Assembly (NCBI GenBank): GCA_021737975.1
Contig: JAIPCZ010000002.1
Location: forward strand, 62,001-126,000
Reading direction: 5' to 3'
DNA length: 64,000 nt
Source: Polaromonas sp.
GTDB taxonomy: Bacteria; Pseudomonadota; Gammaproteobacteria; Burkholderiales; Burkholderiaceae_C
The notes under the pieces are model-generated. The model ran no database searches. It saw only the letters and a list, made by a program, of their open reading frames with translations, and was not told the origin of the DNA. A program made the position numbers and the translations under genes. Below are positions 10,495-20,056 of the stretch, piece by piece (within the stretch, counting starts at the first letter, position 1; each line of letters begins with the position of its first letter).

Positions 10495-11502
10495 TCAAGT
10501 TGCACGAAACCTGCCTGTGGGCGGGTAGGTCGGGTCGGTGTAGCCGGGCGTGGAGGGGTGCCCAGGTTTGATCAGGCGGTCCACCAGTGCCTCATCTTCT
10601 GCTGTGATGGTATAGGCGAGGGCGGGCAGGTAGTCCTGCCACTGCTGGAGGGTGCGCGGCCCCGCGATGACCGAGCTCACCACCCGGTTGGCCAGCACCC
10701 AGGCCGTGGAGAATTGGGCCAGGCTGACGCCGCGGCTCGCCGCGTGCACCTTGAGTTGTTGGGCAATCAACAGGGATTCCTCGCGAAACTCGGTTTGTGC
10801 GATGCGCGCGTCGCCGCGCCCGGCGCGGCTGTCGCTGACGGGGGGCTGCCCCGGCAGGTATTTGCCGGTAAGCACACCACGCGCCACCGGGCTGTAGGGG
10901 GTGACGCCGATGCCGTGATGGGCGCAGACCGGGAGCACCTCCACTTCCGGCATGCGGTTGAGCAGGTTGTAATAGGGCTGGCACACCACCGGCCCCGGCA
11001 TACCCAGGCGGGCGGCCAGGTGCACCAACTCGGCGATGCGCCAACCCCGAAAATTGGAGACACCCCAGGCGCGGATCTGCCCGGCGCGCAGCATGGTGTC
11101 GAGCGCGCGCAAGGGTTCCTCCAGGTTCATGCCGTCAAAGTCGCGGTGCAGGTACAAAACGTCCACATAATCCGTTTGCAGGCGCGCCAGCGAGGCCGCG
11201 ATTTCGCGCAGCATCCAACTGCGTGAGTAATGCCCCTGGTTGACCCGGTCTGACATGGCATTGCCGAGCTTGGTGGCCAGGACCCAGTCCGGGCGCTGGC
11301 CCTTGAGCAACTGGCCCACCATGATTTCCGAGCCGCCTTTGCTGTAGTTGTCGGCCGTGTCGATGTGGTTCACGCCATGGTCGCGGGCGTCCGCCACGAT
11401 GGAAGACGCTTCCGCCAGCGCGGTCTGGTCGCCAAACATCATGGTTCCAAGGCACAGGGCCGAGACTTTCAAATTGCTCTTGCCGAGGTGGCGGTATTGC
11501 AT
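10495..11502 (-). CDS. Aldo/keto reductase
   Basis: GKSNLKVSALCLGTMMFG, DTADNYSKGGSE, YVDVLYLHR. Confidence 0.9.
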   Translation of the reverse strand: MQYRHLGKSNLKVSALCLGTMMFGDQTALAEASSIVADARDHGVNHIDTADNYSKGGSEIMVGQLLKGQRPDWVLATKLGNAMSDRVNQGHYSRSWMLREIAASLARLQTDYVDVLYLHRDFDGMNLEEPLRALDTMLRAGQIRAWGVSNFRGWRIAELVHLAARLGMPGPVVCQPYYNLLNRMPEVEVLPVCAHHGIGVTPYSPVARGVLTGKYLPGQPPVSDSRAGRGDARIAQTEFREESLLIAQQLKVHAASRGVSLAQFSTAWVLANRVVSSVIAGPRTLQQWQDYLPALAYTITAEDEALVDRLIKPGHPSTPGYTDPTYPPTGRFRAT

Positions 11503-11662
11503 GGAGGGTCTCTTTCAAGGGAACGAATGCCTGCAAGTTTAGGTCAAAGCCACGCAAGCAAATTGCATCGCGGCCAGACATTGGCGCGGCCAGAAGACGA
11601 GGCATTTTGTTAACATGACAAGCGTGTTCAAGGCGTGTTGACAGTTCAAGGAGAGCGGACTC

Positions 11663-12124
11663 ATGAGATCAAAAAGACTCGAATCATTTCTCATAGCAAT
11701 GCTTTTGGGGGCTTCTGCAGTCGCCCTGGCTGCCAAGCCGGAATGGGCCGGCCAAGCGGGACCCAAGGCAGCAAAGCCCCCGGCGCAAGCCAGGCCGGAG
11801 ATCCCGATTGGCGCGCACTTTCAGGATCAGCAGCGCCAGGCGGTGGCACGCTACTACGGGGGTCTGCAGGCCAAAGGGCGCTGCCCGCCTGGCCTGGCCA
11901 AGAAAAACAATGGCTGCATGCCGCCCGGCCAGGCCAAAAAATGGTCGCGGGGGCAGCCGCTGCCCGCGTCGCTGATCCAGTACCCGGTACCCAGGGGCGT
12001 GATTTCCCAGATCGGTCAACCACCGGCAGGGCACAAGTATGTGCGCGTCGCCAATGACCTTCTTCTTGTGGCGTTGGGCACCATGATGGTGGTGGATGCC
12101 ATCGAGGATCTGATGAAGCCCTGA
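11663..12124 (+). CDS. RcnB/CigR-family predicted secreted protein
   Basis: Signal-like N-terminus; GRCPPGLAKKNNGCMPPGQAKKW...GQPLP and VANDLLLVALGTMMVVDAIEDL. Confidence 0.8.
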   Translation: MRSKRLESFLIAMLLGASAVALAAKPEWAGQAGPKAAKPPAQARPEIPIGAHFQDQQRQAVARYYGGLQAKGRCPPGLAKKNNGCMPPGQAKKWSRGQPLPASLIQYPVPRGVISQIGQPPAGHKYVRVANDLLLVALGTMMVVDAIEDLMKP

Positions 12125-12154
12125 GGGGTGTCGGCCAGATGAACAACTGCTTAC

Positions 12155-12187
12155 AAACCCGTTTTGCGCGCAGGGCGCAGCGGGTTT
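12155..12187 (+). terminator. Stem-loop between two predicted secreted-protein genes
   Basis: AAACCCG (12155-12161)/CGGGTTT (12181-12187) with nested TGCGC/GCGCA; weak U-tract. Confidence 0.4.
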
Positions 12188-12222
12188 AGACTGTTGTTTT
12201 ATCCATTTCCCTGGAGCGCATC

Positions 12223-12711
12223 ATGTCATTGACTCAAAAATCCTGGGCAGTTTGTCTTGTTTCTGCCGCACTGCTTGGCAGCTACGGCGTTTCGGCGCAA
12301 ACGGAAACCCCGCAAACGTCGCCCATCAGAAGTTTTGCGACGGACCTGGCCAAGGCCAACTTGGCCAAGAAGGGTGTGACGGATCCGACCGAACAGGAAA
12401 TTTCGGATGCTGAAGCGACCATCCAGGCCCAGCGCGTTAGCGGCATGGGTTGGGGCGAGATCGCCAATTCCCTGGGCCTGAAGCTGGGTGCTGTCGTCAG
12501 CGCAGCCAACCGCGCCCAGCCCGCAGCGAGAGACGCTGCCCATGCCAAAAAGTCCGCAGAGTCCGGCGAGAAAAGCCAGGGTGCAACCGCATCGGGCAAC
12601 AGCGACAGTGGCGCCGGGAACAGCGGCGGCAAAGGCGGAGGCAGCAGCGGAGGCAGCAGCGGCGGCAATGGCGGCGGTGGCAACAGTGGTGGCGGCGGAC
12701 GCGGCAAATAA
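12223..12711 (+). CDS. Predicted secreted protein with Gly/Ser-rich C-terminal tail
   Basis: Signal peptide-like N-terminus; GMGWGEIANSLGLKLGAVVSAANRA core; GGSSGGSSGGNGGGGNSGGGGRGK tail. Confidence 0.75.
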   Translation: MSLTQKSWAVCLVSAALLGSYGVSAQTETPQTSPIRSFATDLAKANLAKKGVTDPTEQEISDAEATIQAQRVSGMGWGEIANSLGLKLGAVVSAANRAQPAARDAAHAKKSAESGEKSQGATASGNSDSGAGNSGGKGGGSSGGSSGGNGGGGNSGGGGRGK

Positions 12712-12727
12712 GCGCGCCGCCAGGGGC

Positions 12728-13789
12728 TCAACGGATCTCGTTGGCGGGATCGTAGGCCAGCGACAGGCTGTTGCCAAAGACCAGCATGTTGCCGTTAACC
12801 GCGACCGAAGTCGCCCTGGTGAATGTCGTCGTGCCGGGTGTTTTTGTTAACCAGACGTTGGCGACAGGGTCGTAGAGTTCAAGCAGGTCAAGCGCGCGGC
12901 TGAGGTTCTCACCCCCCGCGGCCAGCAGCTTGCCGTCGATCTGGGCCAGCGCCAAATGCGCGCGCACCGTGGGCATGGACGCGCGCACCGCCCAGGTGTC
13001 GGTCAGCGGGTTGTATTCTTCCACTGTGCCAAGCCATTGCGACACCAGCCCACCATAGCCACCGATCGCATACTGACGGCCATTGGCTTCGGCCATGGCC
13101 AGTTGGCCGCGTGCCGTGGGCATCGGGTTCCTGGTCGTCCACAGGTTGGTGCCGGGGTCAAACACCTCCACGGTCCCCACCGCCGAGGTGCTGTGCCCGT
13201 CCGTGCTGCCGCCCATGGCGTAGATCCTGCCCTTGATGACGGCAGCCACCAGCCCCATGCGCGCGGTGGGCATGGGTGTCGCGGTGGACCAGGCCTTGCT
13301 TGACGGGTCGTAGATTTCCATCAGATTGGTGACCGGACCGGGGACAACGCCGCCGTCGGTGCGCTGGCCACCCATCACATACACCTTGTCATCGAGCACT
13401 GCAGACGCGGCGTATTCACGCGGTATCGGGTCGGACGGCCTGGTCGTCCAGGGGTAGGCGGCAATACGCACGTTGCCGGCCAGGGTGTTGGATTTCAGGC
13501 CGGTGGCATCGGTCACGTAAATCTCTGCCGTGTAGGTGTCAGGAATCGCGGTGCCGGGCGTCACCTGGCCCAGAATGGTACCCGTGGTGAGGCCATCAAC
13601 GCCTTCGATGGGCAGGGTTTGGAGATCGATCGTGGCGCCGTTCCCATCCAGGACTTTCAGGGTCAGTTCCGCGAGGTTGCCGTCCGGATCGCTGAAGTCG
13701 GACTGGGTTGAAAAGTTTTGCGGGAGCTCGGACACATAAGCGGCGCTCGGGGAAATGCTCAGGCCGGAAATCACCGGCGCATTGACCAC
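12728..13789 (-). CDS. Kelch-repeat protein, apparently N-terminally truncated
   Basis: About five kelch units (KVYVMGG, RIYAMGG, RQYAIGG, KLLAAGG...); only a GTG start and no signal peptide. Confidence 0.75.
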   Translation of the reverse strand: MVNAPVISGLSISPSAAYVSELPQNFSTQSDFSDPDGNLAELTLKVLDGNGATIDLQTLPIEGVDGLTTGTILGQVTPGTAIPDTYTAEIYVTDATGLKSNTLAGNVRIAAYPWTTRPSDPIPREYAASAVLDDKVYVMGGQRTDGGVVPGPVTNLMEIYDPSSKAWSTATPMPTARMGLVAAVIKGRIYAMGGSTDGHSTSAVGTVEVFDPGTNLWTTRNPMPTARGQLAMAEANGRQYAIGGYGGLVSQWLGTVEEYNPLTDTWAVRASMPTVRAHLALAQIDGKLLAAGGENLSRALDLLELYDPVANVWLTKTPGTTTFTRATSVAVNGNMLVFGNSLSLAYDPANEIR

Positions 13790-13863
13790 TGATGCTAGCG
13801 CGGCGCGAGGGTCATGGCTTGATAACTCTCATGCCGGGGGCGACCTGGCGGCGCGCACGACAG

Positions 13864-15702
13864 CTACTCCGAACTCTGCTGCAGCGCCCACATTTGCGCA
13901 TAACGGCCGTTCGCGGCCAGCAGCGCCGCATGGGTGCCGCGCTCCAGAATGCGGCCGGCCTCCATGACCAGAATTTCATGCGCATCAACCACCGTGGACA
14001 GCCGGTGCGCGATGACCAGCGTGGTCTTGTTTTTTGCCACGCTCTGCAATTCGGCCTGGATGGCGCGTTCGTTGGCCGAGTCGAGCGCCGAAGTGGCCTC
14101 GTCAAAGATCAGGATCGGCGGATTCTTGAGCAGGGTGCGGGCAATCGCCACGCGCTGCTTCTCGCCGCCCGACAATTTCAGTCCGCGCTCGCCCACCATG
14201 GTGTCGTAGCCTTTGGGCGTGGCGGCAATAAAGCTATTGATGTGCGCGGACTGCGCCGCCTCGATCACCTGCTCGCGGGTGGCGCCGGGCTGGCCGTAGG
14301 CGATGTTGTATTCGACCGTGTCGTTGAACAGCACGGTGTCCTGCGGCACGATGCCGATGGCCTGGCGCACGCTGGCCTGTGTGACCTGTTTGATGTCCTG
14401 CCCGGCGATCAGGATCTGGCCGCCTTGCACGTCGTAGAAACGGAACAGCAGCCTCGCCAGCGTCGATTTGCCCGAGCCCGAGGGCCCGACCACCGCCACG
14501 GTTTTGCCCGCGGGAATGTCAAAGCTGATGTCGTGCAGGATCGGTCGCGCCGCCTCGTAGGCGAAGTTCACGTGCCTGAAGGCCACGCTGGCGCTTTCGG
14601 GTGTCAGCGCCAGGGCGGGTGCCCCCGGCACATCGGCAATTTCGCGCTCGCGCTCCATCAGCGTGAACATTTTTTCCAGGTCGGTCAGGCCCTGCTTGAT
14701 CTCGCGGTACAGCACGCCCAGAAAACCCAGCGGAATGTAGAGCTGGATCATGAAGGCGTTGACCATCACCAGGTCACCCAGCGTCATGCGGCCGTCGACC
14801 ACGCCCTGGGTGGCGCGCCACAGCATGGCCACCAGACCGGCGGCAATGATGAGCTGCTGGCCGGTGTTGAGCAGGCTCAGGGTGGTCTGGCTCTTGAGGG
14901 CGGCCTTGCGGTAGCGCTCCAGGTTCTCGTCGTAGCGGCGCGCCTCGAACTCCTCGTTATTGAAATATTTCACGGTCTCGTAGTTCAGCAGCGAGTCGAT
15001 GGCGCGGCTGTGCGCGGTCGAATCCAGATCGTTCATTTGTTTTCTGAACTGGGTGCGCCACTCGGTCACCACAATGGTGAACACAATGTAGAGAATGAGC
15101 GCAATGATGGTGATCCAGGCAAACCACATGTCGAACTTGACGGCCAGAATGCTCAGCACCAGCGCCACCTCGATCAGTGTGGGAAAGATGCTGTAGAGCG
15201 AGTAGCTGATGAGAGAGTGAACCGCGCGGGTGCCGCGCTCGATGTCGCGCGTCATGCCGCCGGTCTGGCGTTCCAGGTGAAAACGCAGGCTCATGGCGTG
15301 CAGATGCCGGAACACCTGCAGGCTGATGGAGCGCGAGGCGCCCTCGGTGGCCTTGGCGAAAATCAGCTCGCGTAATTCGGCAAACAGCGTGGTCGACAGG
15401 CGCAGCAGACCGTAGGCCACCAGCAGGCCCAGCGGCACCACCAGCAGCGCCTCAGGCCCGATGGTCCCCTTGGGGTTCATGGTGTCGACCAGTTCCTTGA
15501 GCAGCAGTGGCACACTCACGTTGGCCAGCTTGGCACCGACCATGAAAGTCAGCGCGGCGATCACGCGCCACTTGTATTGCCACAGGTAGGGGAACAGGCG
15601 CTGCAGCGTGGCCCAGTCGGAGCGGGCGGGTGCTGCGGTCTGGGGGCCAGACGGTGTCTGGGATGTCGTGCCGCTCTGGTGGGCGGATGAATGGCGGCTC
15701 AT
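13864..15702 (-). CDS. ATM1-type ABC transporter (ATPase/permease)
   Basis: Walker A GPSGSGKS, LSGGEKQRVAIARTLLKNPPILIFDEATSALD; TM domain; start trimmed to MSRHSSAHQ. Confidence 0.9.
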   Translation of the reverse strand: MSRHSSAHQSGTTSQTPSGPQTAAPARSDWATLQRLFPYLWQYKWRVIAALTFMVGAKLANVSVPLLLKELVDTMNPKGTIGPEALLVVPLGLLVAYGLLRLSTTLFAELRELIFAKATEGASRSISLQVFRHLHAMSLRFHLERQTGGMTRDIERGTRAVHSLISYSLYSIFPTLIEVALVLSILAVKFDMWFAWITIIALILYIVFTIVVTEWRTQFRKQMNDLDSTAHSRAIDSLLNYETVKYFNNEEFEARRYDENLERYRKAALKSQTTLSLLNTGQQLIIAAGLVAMLWRATQGVVDGRMTLGDLVMVNAFMIQLYIPLGFLGVLYREIKQGLTDLEKMFTLMEREREIADVPGAPALALTPESASVAFRHVNFAYEAARPILHDISFDIPAGKTVAVVGPSGSGKSTLARLLFRFYDVQGGQILIAGQDIKQVTQASVRQAIGIVPQDTVLFNDTVEYNIAYGQPGATREQVIEAAQSAHINSFIAATPKGYDTMVGERGLKLSGGEKQRVAIARTLLKNPPILIFDEATSALDSANERAIQAELQSVAKNKTTLVIAHRLSTVVDAHEILVMEAGRILERGTHAALLAANGRYAQMWALQQSSE

Positions 15703-15747
15703 TGGGGGACAATCTCGATTAAATTTCAAACACCTAGGATTGTGCCC

Positions 15748-16161
15748 ATGTCTGCAAACACTGCCTCCAGCCCCGTGCAACTGCCCAAGGACGAAAAATT
15801 GGTGCTCAAGGTTATTCCGATGCCGGGGGATCTCAATGTCAATGGCGATATCTTTGGTGGCTGGGTCATGGCGCAAGTGGATTTGGCCGGTGCCGTGATG
15901 GCCGCGCCTTACGCCAACGGCCGTATGGCCACGGTGGCGGTGAACGAATTCATTTTCAAGCAGCCGGTGCGCCTGGGGGACGTCTTGTCGTTCTTTGGCA
16001 AGCTCGTGCGTATTGGGCGCACGTCGATCACCGTCAAGATCGAGGTTTATGCCGAGCGCATCGGTGCACAGGGCAAATACATCAAGGTCACCGAAGCATC
16101 GCTGACCTACGTGGCTATCGACGAGCAGGGCCGGCCGCGCGAGGTGCCCAGGCCAGCTTAG
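15748..16161 (+). CDS. Acyl-CoA thioesterase (YciA-like hotdog)
   Basis: GDLNVNGDIFGGWVMAQVDLAGAV. Confidence 0.9.
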   Translation: MSANTASSPVQLPKDEKLVLKVIPMPGDLNVNGDIFGGWVMAQVDLAGAVMAAPYANGRMATVAVNEFIFKQPVRLGDVLSFFGKLVRIGRTSITVKIEVYAERIGAQGKYIKVTEASLTYVAIDEQGRPREVPRPA

Positions 16162-17843
16162 ACAAACGCGCTTTCCTTGCTCTGCGAGAACCGCATCACC
16201 ACATACACGCACAGGCCTGAACTGACCAGCAGGATGGTCGACAGCGCCGCCGCAATGCCAAACTCGCCGTCGAGCACCGCGCCGTAAATGCGCACTGGCA
16301 TGGTGGCCGTCTGGCCGGTGTACAGCAGCAGGGTGGATGACAGCTCGTTGATGGCGGTGATGAAGCTCATCATGGCCCCGGCCACGACCCCCGGCAACAT
16401 CAGGGGCACCGTGACCTTGAAAAACGCCTTGGCCGGCGAGGCGCCGAGGCTGATGGCCGCTTCCTCGATCGACGGTTTGATCTGTCGCAGCACCGCGCTG
16501 GTGGCGCGCACGCCGTAGGGCAGGCGCCGGATGAACAGGATCAGCACAATGATGCTGGCCGTGCCCACCAGGTCAAAGGCGCCGGTGTTGAAGGTCAGCA
16601 GGAAACCGATCGCCATGACCACGCCCGGCACCACATAGGGCACCATCAGCACCGAATCCAGCAAGCCCGAAACCGGGGTCTCCCGCCGCACAATGAGGTA
16701 GGACACCAGGCCGCCCACCAGGGTGATCAGCAGGGTGGCCAGCAGCGAGAAGCGGAAGGTGTTGAACACCACCTCGGGCACTTCCCGAATGACGCGCATA
16801 TAACTGTTGAGACCGAAGCCGCCGCTGAACACCGGGCCGTTGGTCTGCAGGAACGAGGTGTAGATCACCACCACGATCGGCAGGGTTGCCAGCGCCACAA
16901 TGGCATAACACAGGGTGTGCACCAGCACCGAGAACATGCCTTGGCAGGGTTTGGGAACCACCAGGTTGGTCATCGAACCCGCGTAGCGACGTTTGCTGAT
17001 CAGGTAACGCTGCAAAAACACCGCGAGCATTGAAATCACGATCATCAGCATCGAAATGCTCACGGCCATGGTGGGGTGTCCCCCCATTTCCGAGGTGTAC
17101 TGGTTGTAGGCAATGGTGGAAAGGGTGCGCAGATCACGCCCGATGATGGACGGTGTGCCGAAGTCGGCGATGGACAGCACAAAGCACAGAATGGCGCCCG
17201 AGCTGGTGGCCGGAAACACCAGCGGCAGCGTGACCTTGACAAAGCGCTGCCACGGCGTGCAGCCGAGGTTTTCAGCCGCCTCCTCGAAAGATCGGTTGAT
17301 GTTGCGCAGCGCGCTCTCAGTCATCAGGAAGACGAAGGGAAAAAATTTCAGGCTGAACACCAGAATGATGCCGTGTATGCCATAAATGGTGGGCATGTCC
17401 AGCCCCAGGGCCTTGACCTGCTGGGTGAGCCAGCCATTGTTTCCCGCGACCACCACCCAGGAATAGGCGCCGATGAACGGCGGGGACACCAGCGCCAGCA
17501 CCGCCAGCGTGGCGATCAGGCTGCGCCCCTTGATGACGTAGCGTGCCGTGAAGTAGGCCAGCGGCACCCCCAGCAGGCAGGCGCCGACCATGCCACCGAC
17601 GCCGATCACCACGGTATTCTTGAGCGCACCCAGGTAGTAGGGGTGCGTCAGCACCTTGATGTAGTTGGCCAGGGTGAAGGCCTGGGTTTCGGGGTCGAGG
17701 AAGCCAAGCTTCAGCACCTGGACAATCGGCCAGACCAACAGGATGCCGATCACCGCGAGCGCCAGCGCCATGACGCCAGACCAGAAGTCAAGGCGCATCC
17801 GGCCCAACTGGTGCTGCCGGCCGCCAAAAGCCGGCAGCCTCAT
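16158..17843 (-). CDS. Fbp-type ABC transporter permease (two fused permease domains)
   Basis: Two binding-protein-dependent permease domains; EEAAENLGCTPWQRFVKVTLP and EEAAISLGASPAKAFFKVTVP. Confidence 0.9.
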   Translation of the reverse strand: MRLPAFGGRQHQLGRMRLDFWSGVMALALAVIGILLVWPIVQVLKLGFLDPETQAFTLANYIKVLTHPYYLGALKNTVVIGVGGMVGACLLGVPLAYFTARYVIKGRSLIATLAVLALVSPPFIGAYSWVVVAGNNGWLTQQVKALGLDMPTIYGIHGIILVFSLKFFPFVFLMTESALRNINRSFEEAAENLGCTPWQRFVKVTLPLVFPATSSGAILCFVLSIADFGTPSIIGRDLRTLSTIAYNQYTSEMGGHPTMAVSISMLMIVISMLAVFLQRYLISKRRYAGSMTNLVVPKPCQGMFSVLVHTLCYAIVALATLPIVVVIYTSFLQTNGPVFSGGFGLNSYMRVIREVPEVVFNTFRFSLLATLLITLVGGLVSYLIVRRETPVSGLLDSVLMVPYVVPGVVMAIGFLLTFNTGAFDLVGTASIIVLILFIRRLPYGVRATSAVLRQIKPSIEEAAISLGASPAKAFFKVTVPLMLPGVVAGAMMSFITAINELSSTLLLYTGQTATMPVRIYGAVLDGEFGIAAALSTILLVSSGLCVYVVMRFSQSKESAFV

Positions 17844-18922
17844 TGCAGCAGCGCTCCCGTGGTGCCTTCAGAAAAATACAGGATGTCGCTGGCCTGCATC
17901 GCCAGGTCGACGGTCTGCCCGGTTTGCAGCGCCATCATGGCCGCCGTCGGGGTCGCCAGCGCCTCGATCAGCCCATGGCCGGCGATGTCGATCGTCAACT
18001 GCAATTCGCGCCCGGTGAACATGGCCTGGCGCAGCACGCCGCTGGCAAGCAGGCCCGGCTCCGCGGTGGCCTGGTTGACCCGCACACATTCGCGCCGGAT
18101 CGCCGCCACGCAGCGGCTGTTCAGTTTGCCTTGCACCGCTTGCGGCACGGCGGTCGCCTGCCCCAGCAGCATCGCGGCACCCGCCGCATCCCGCGCCAGG
18201 GGCATGAAATTGTTGCTGCCGACAAAGCTGGCGACGAAGCGGTTGGCAGGGCGGTTGTAGACGTCCCAGGGGGTGCCCACCTGCTGCACCACGCCGTCGT
18301 GCATCACACACACGCGGTCGGAAATGGACAGGGCCTCTTCCTGGTCATGGGTCACATACACCGTGGTGATGCCGAACGACTGCTGCAGGACACGAATGTC
18401 GCGGCGCAAGTCCACGCGCAGCTTGGCATCCAGGTTGGACAGCGGCTCGTCCATCAACAGGACCTTGGGCCGGGTCACGAGCGCCCGCGCCAGCCCCACC
18501 CGCTGCTGCTGCCCGCCACTGAGCTGGTGTGGCATGCGCTGCGCATGCTCATCGAGCTGAACGGTGGCCAGCATCTCCCTGACCCGCTGCCCGATGTCCG
18601 CCGCCGGCACCTTTTGCTGCGTCAGTCCAAAGGCCACATTGTCAAACACGCTCAGGTGCGGGAAAACAGCATAGTCCTGGAACACCATGCCGACATTGCG
18701 CTGGTTGGCCCCCAGGTGGATGATCGACTGGCCGTCCACCAGAATGTCGCCGGCGTCCTGCTGATGAAAGCCGGCGATGGCCCGCAGCAGGGTGGTCTTG
18801 CCGCAGCCGCTGGGCCCCAGCAGCGTGAAGAAGGCGCCGCTGTCGATGCTCAGGTTGATGTCCTTGAGGGCAACGTGGCTGCCATAAACCTTCTTGATGT
18901 TTTTCAGTTGGACCTGGGACAT
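17840..18922 (-). CDS. ABC transporter ATP-binding protein (FbpC/PotA-like)
   Basis: GPSGCGKTT, LSGGQQQRVGLARAL, LLMDEPLSNLD; 4-nt overlap with permease. Confidence 0.9.
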   Translation of the reverse strand: MSQVQLKNIKKVYGSHVALKDINLSIDSGAFFTLLGPSGCGKTTLLRAIAGFHQQDAGDILVDGQSIIHLGANQRNVGMVFQDYAVFPHLSVFDNVAFGLTQQKVPAADIGQRVREMLATVQLDEHAQRMPHQLSGGQQQRVGLARALVTRPKVLLMDEPLSNLDAKLRVDLRRDIRVLQQSFGITTVYVTHDQEEALSISDRVCVMHDGVVQQVGTPWDVYNRPANRFVASFVGSNNFMPLARDAAGAAMLLGQATAVPQAVQGKLNSRCVAAIRRECVRVNQATAEPGLLASGVLRQAMFTGRELQLTIDIAGHGLIEALATPTAAMMALQTGQTVDLAMQASDILYFSEGTTGALLQ

Positions 18923-18953
18923 GGATCGACCTCTATGGCGCGGCAGCGCTTGG

Positions 18954-19934
18954 CTATTTCTTGTTCAGCAACAACTCGTTCCACTTAGCCAGAATTCGGG
19001 CGCGGTTGGCGCCGGCCCAGTCGTCGCTGTACTTGAAGACGTTGATCTTGTTCAAGGGAGTCAACAGGTTCTTGGTCACCACATCGTTGCGCACGGTGCG
19101 GCGGCCCACGCCATCCAGAATCTCCTGGGCCTCGTGTGACAGCATGTAGTTGATGAAGGCTTTGCCGCCTTCCGCGTTGGCCGGGGTCGCCGTGAGTGCC
19201 ATTGAATCAGCCAGGGCCGAGGTGCCATCGGTCGGATAAATGATGTCCACCGGGCCGCCGCCCGCCTTGAACTTGAGCAGCGTGTCCTCGTTGGATAGTC
19301 CGATGGAGGCCTCGCCGTCGTTGACAAACTTGGACACCGCGCCCGAGCTGTTCGAAAGAACCGTGTTGTCCAGAATCTTGCTGTAGATATCCCAGCCTTT
19401 TTCCTCGCCGTAGATTTGCAGGATCAAGGCGAGCTGGATGAAGGCCGAGCCTGATTTGTCAGGGCGTCCGGCGGAGATCTTTCCCTTGTACAGCGGGTTG
19501 CCCAGATCGGCCCAGGTCTTGGGGTATTGGGCGGGCGTGAGCTGTTTGGTGTTCACGCCGAACGAGTTGGCCACCGCGGTAAATGGCACGGCGGCGTCGT
19601 TGACCTTGAACACGCTGGCCAGGTGCTTGACATTCTCGGGCGTGAACTTCGAGAACAGGGTGCCGTTGGCCTCGATCACCTCGGTGGACACGCTGAACAG
19701 GACGTCGGCACTCTGGCGGCCTTTTTCTGCCTTGAGCCGGTTGATCAGATCGCCCGATCCGCCCTTGATCAACTCAACTTTGATATTGGTGCTTTTTTCA
19801 AAGGCGGGCACCACGCGGTCGATGAGATCTTGCGGGGCCGCGCTGTAAATGATCACCTTGTTCTGGGCCGTGGCGGCAAAGCTCAGCAGCGAGCCCAGGG
19901 CCAGCGTGGCAATGAATCTGCGTGTCGTGTTCAT
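18954..19934 (-). CDS. Extracellular solute-binding protein (FbpA/AfuA-like)
   Basis: Signal peptide; IYSAAPQDLIDRVVPAFEKSTNIKVELIKGGSGDLINRLKAE. Confidence 0.9.
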   Translation of the reverse strand: MNTTRRFIATLALGSLLSFAATAQNKVIIYSAAPQDLIDRVVPAFEKSTNIKVELIKGGSGDLINRLKAEKGRQSADVLFSVSTEVIEANGTLFSKFTPENVKHLASVFKVNDAAVPFTAVANSFGVNTKQLTPAQYPKTWADLGNPLYKGKISAGRPDKSGSAFIQLALILQIYGEEKGWDIYSKILDNTVLSNSSGAVSKFVNDGEASIGLSNEDTLLKFKAGGGPVDIIYPTDGTSALADSMALTATPANAEGGKAFINYMLSHEAQEILDGVGRRTVRNDVVTKNLLTPLNKINVFKYSDDWAGANRARILAKWNELLLNKK

Positions 19935-20056
19935 GAAGAATCTCCTGCAAGTGATGGGGGTGGTTGGCAGCGTCAGCCGATATTTTGTCCGAATTGCACG
20001 ATGATTTATGTGTCGGCGCGCTTATTGTCTAAGGAAAACCCTTGAGTCGCCGCCCC

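Noticed and set aside
12600-12711. Short tandem GGC/AGC-rich repeats as a CRISPR or satellite
   Set aside because: In-frame coding for a Gly/Ser tail with no unique spacers
13792-15375. 527-aa plus-strand ORF
   Set aside because: Antisense shadow of the ATM1-type ABC exporter gene
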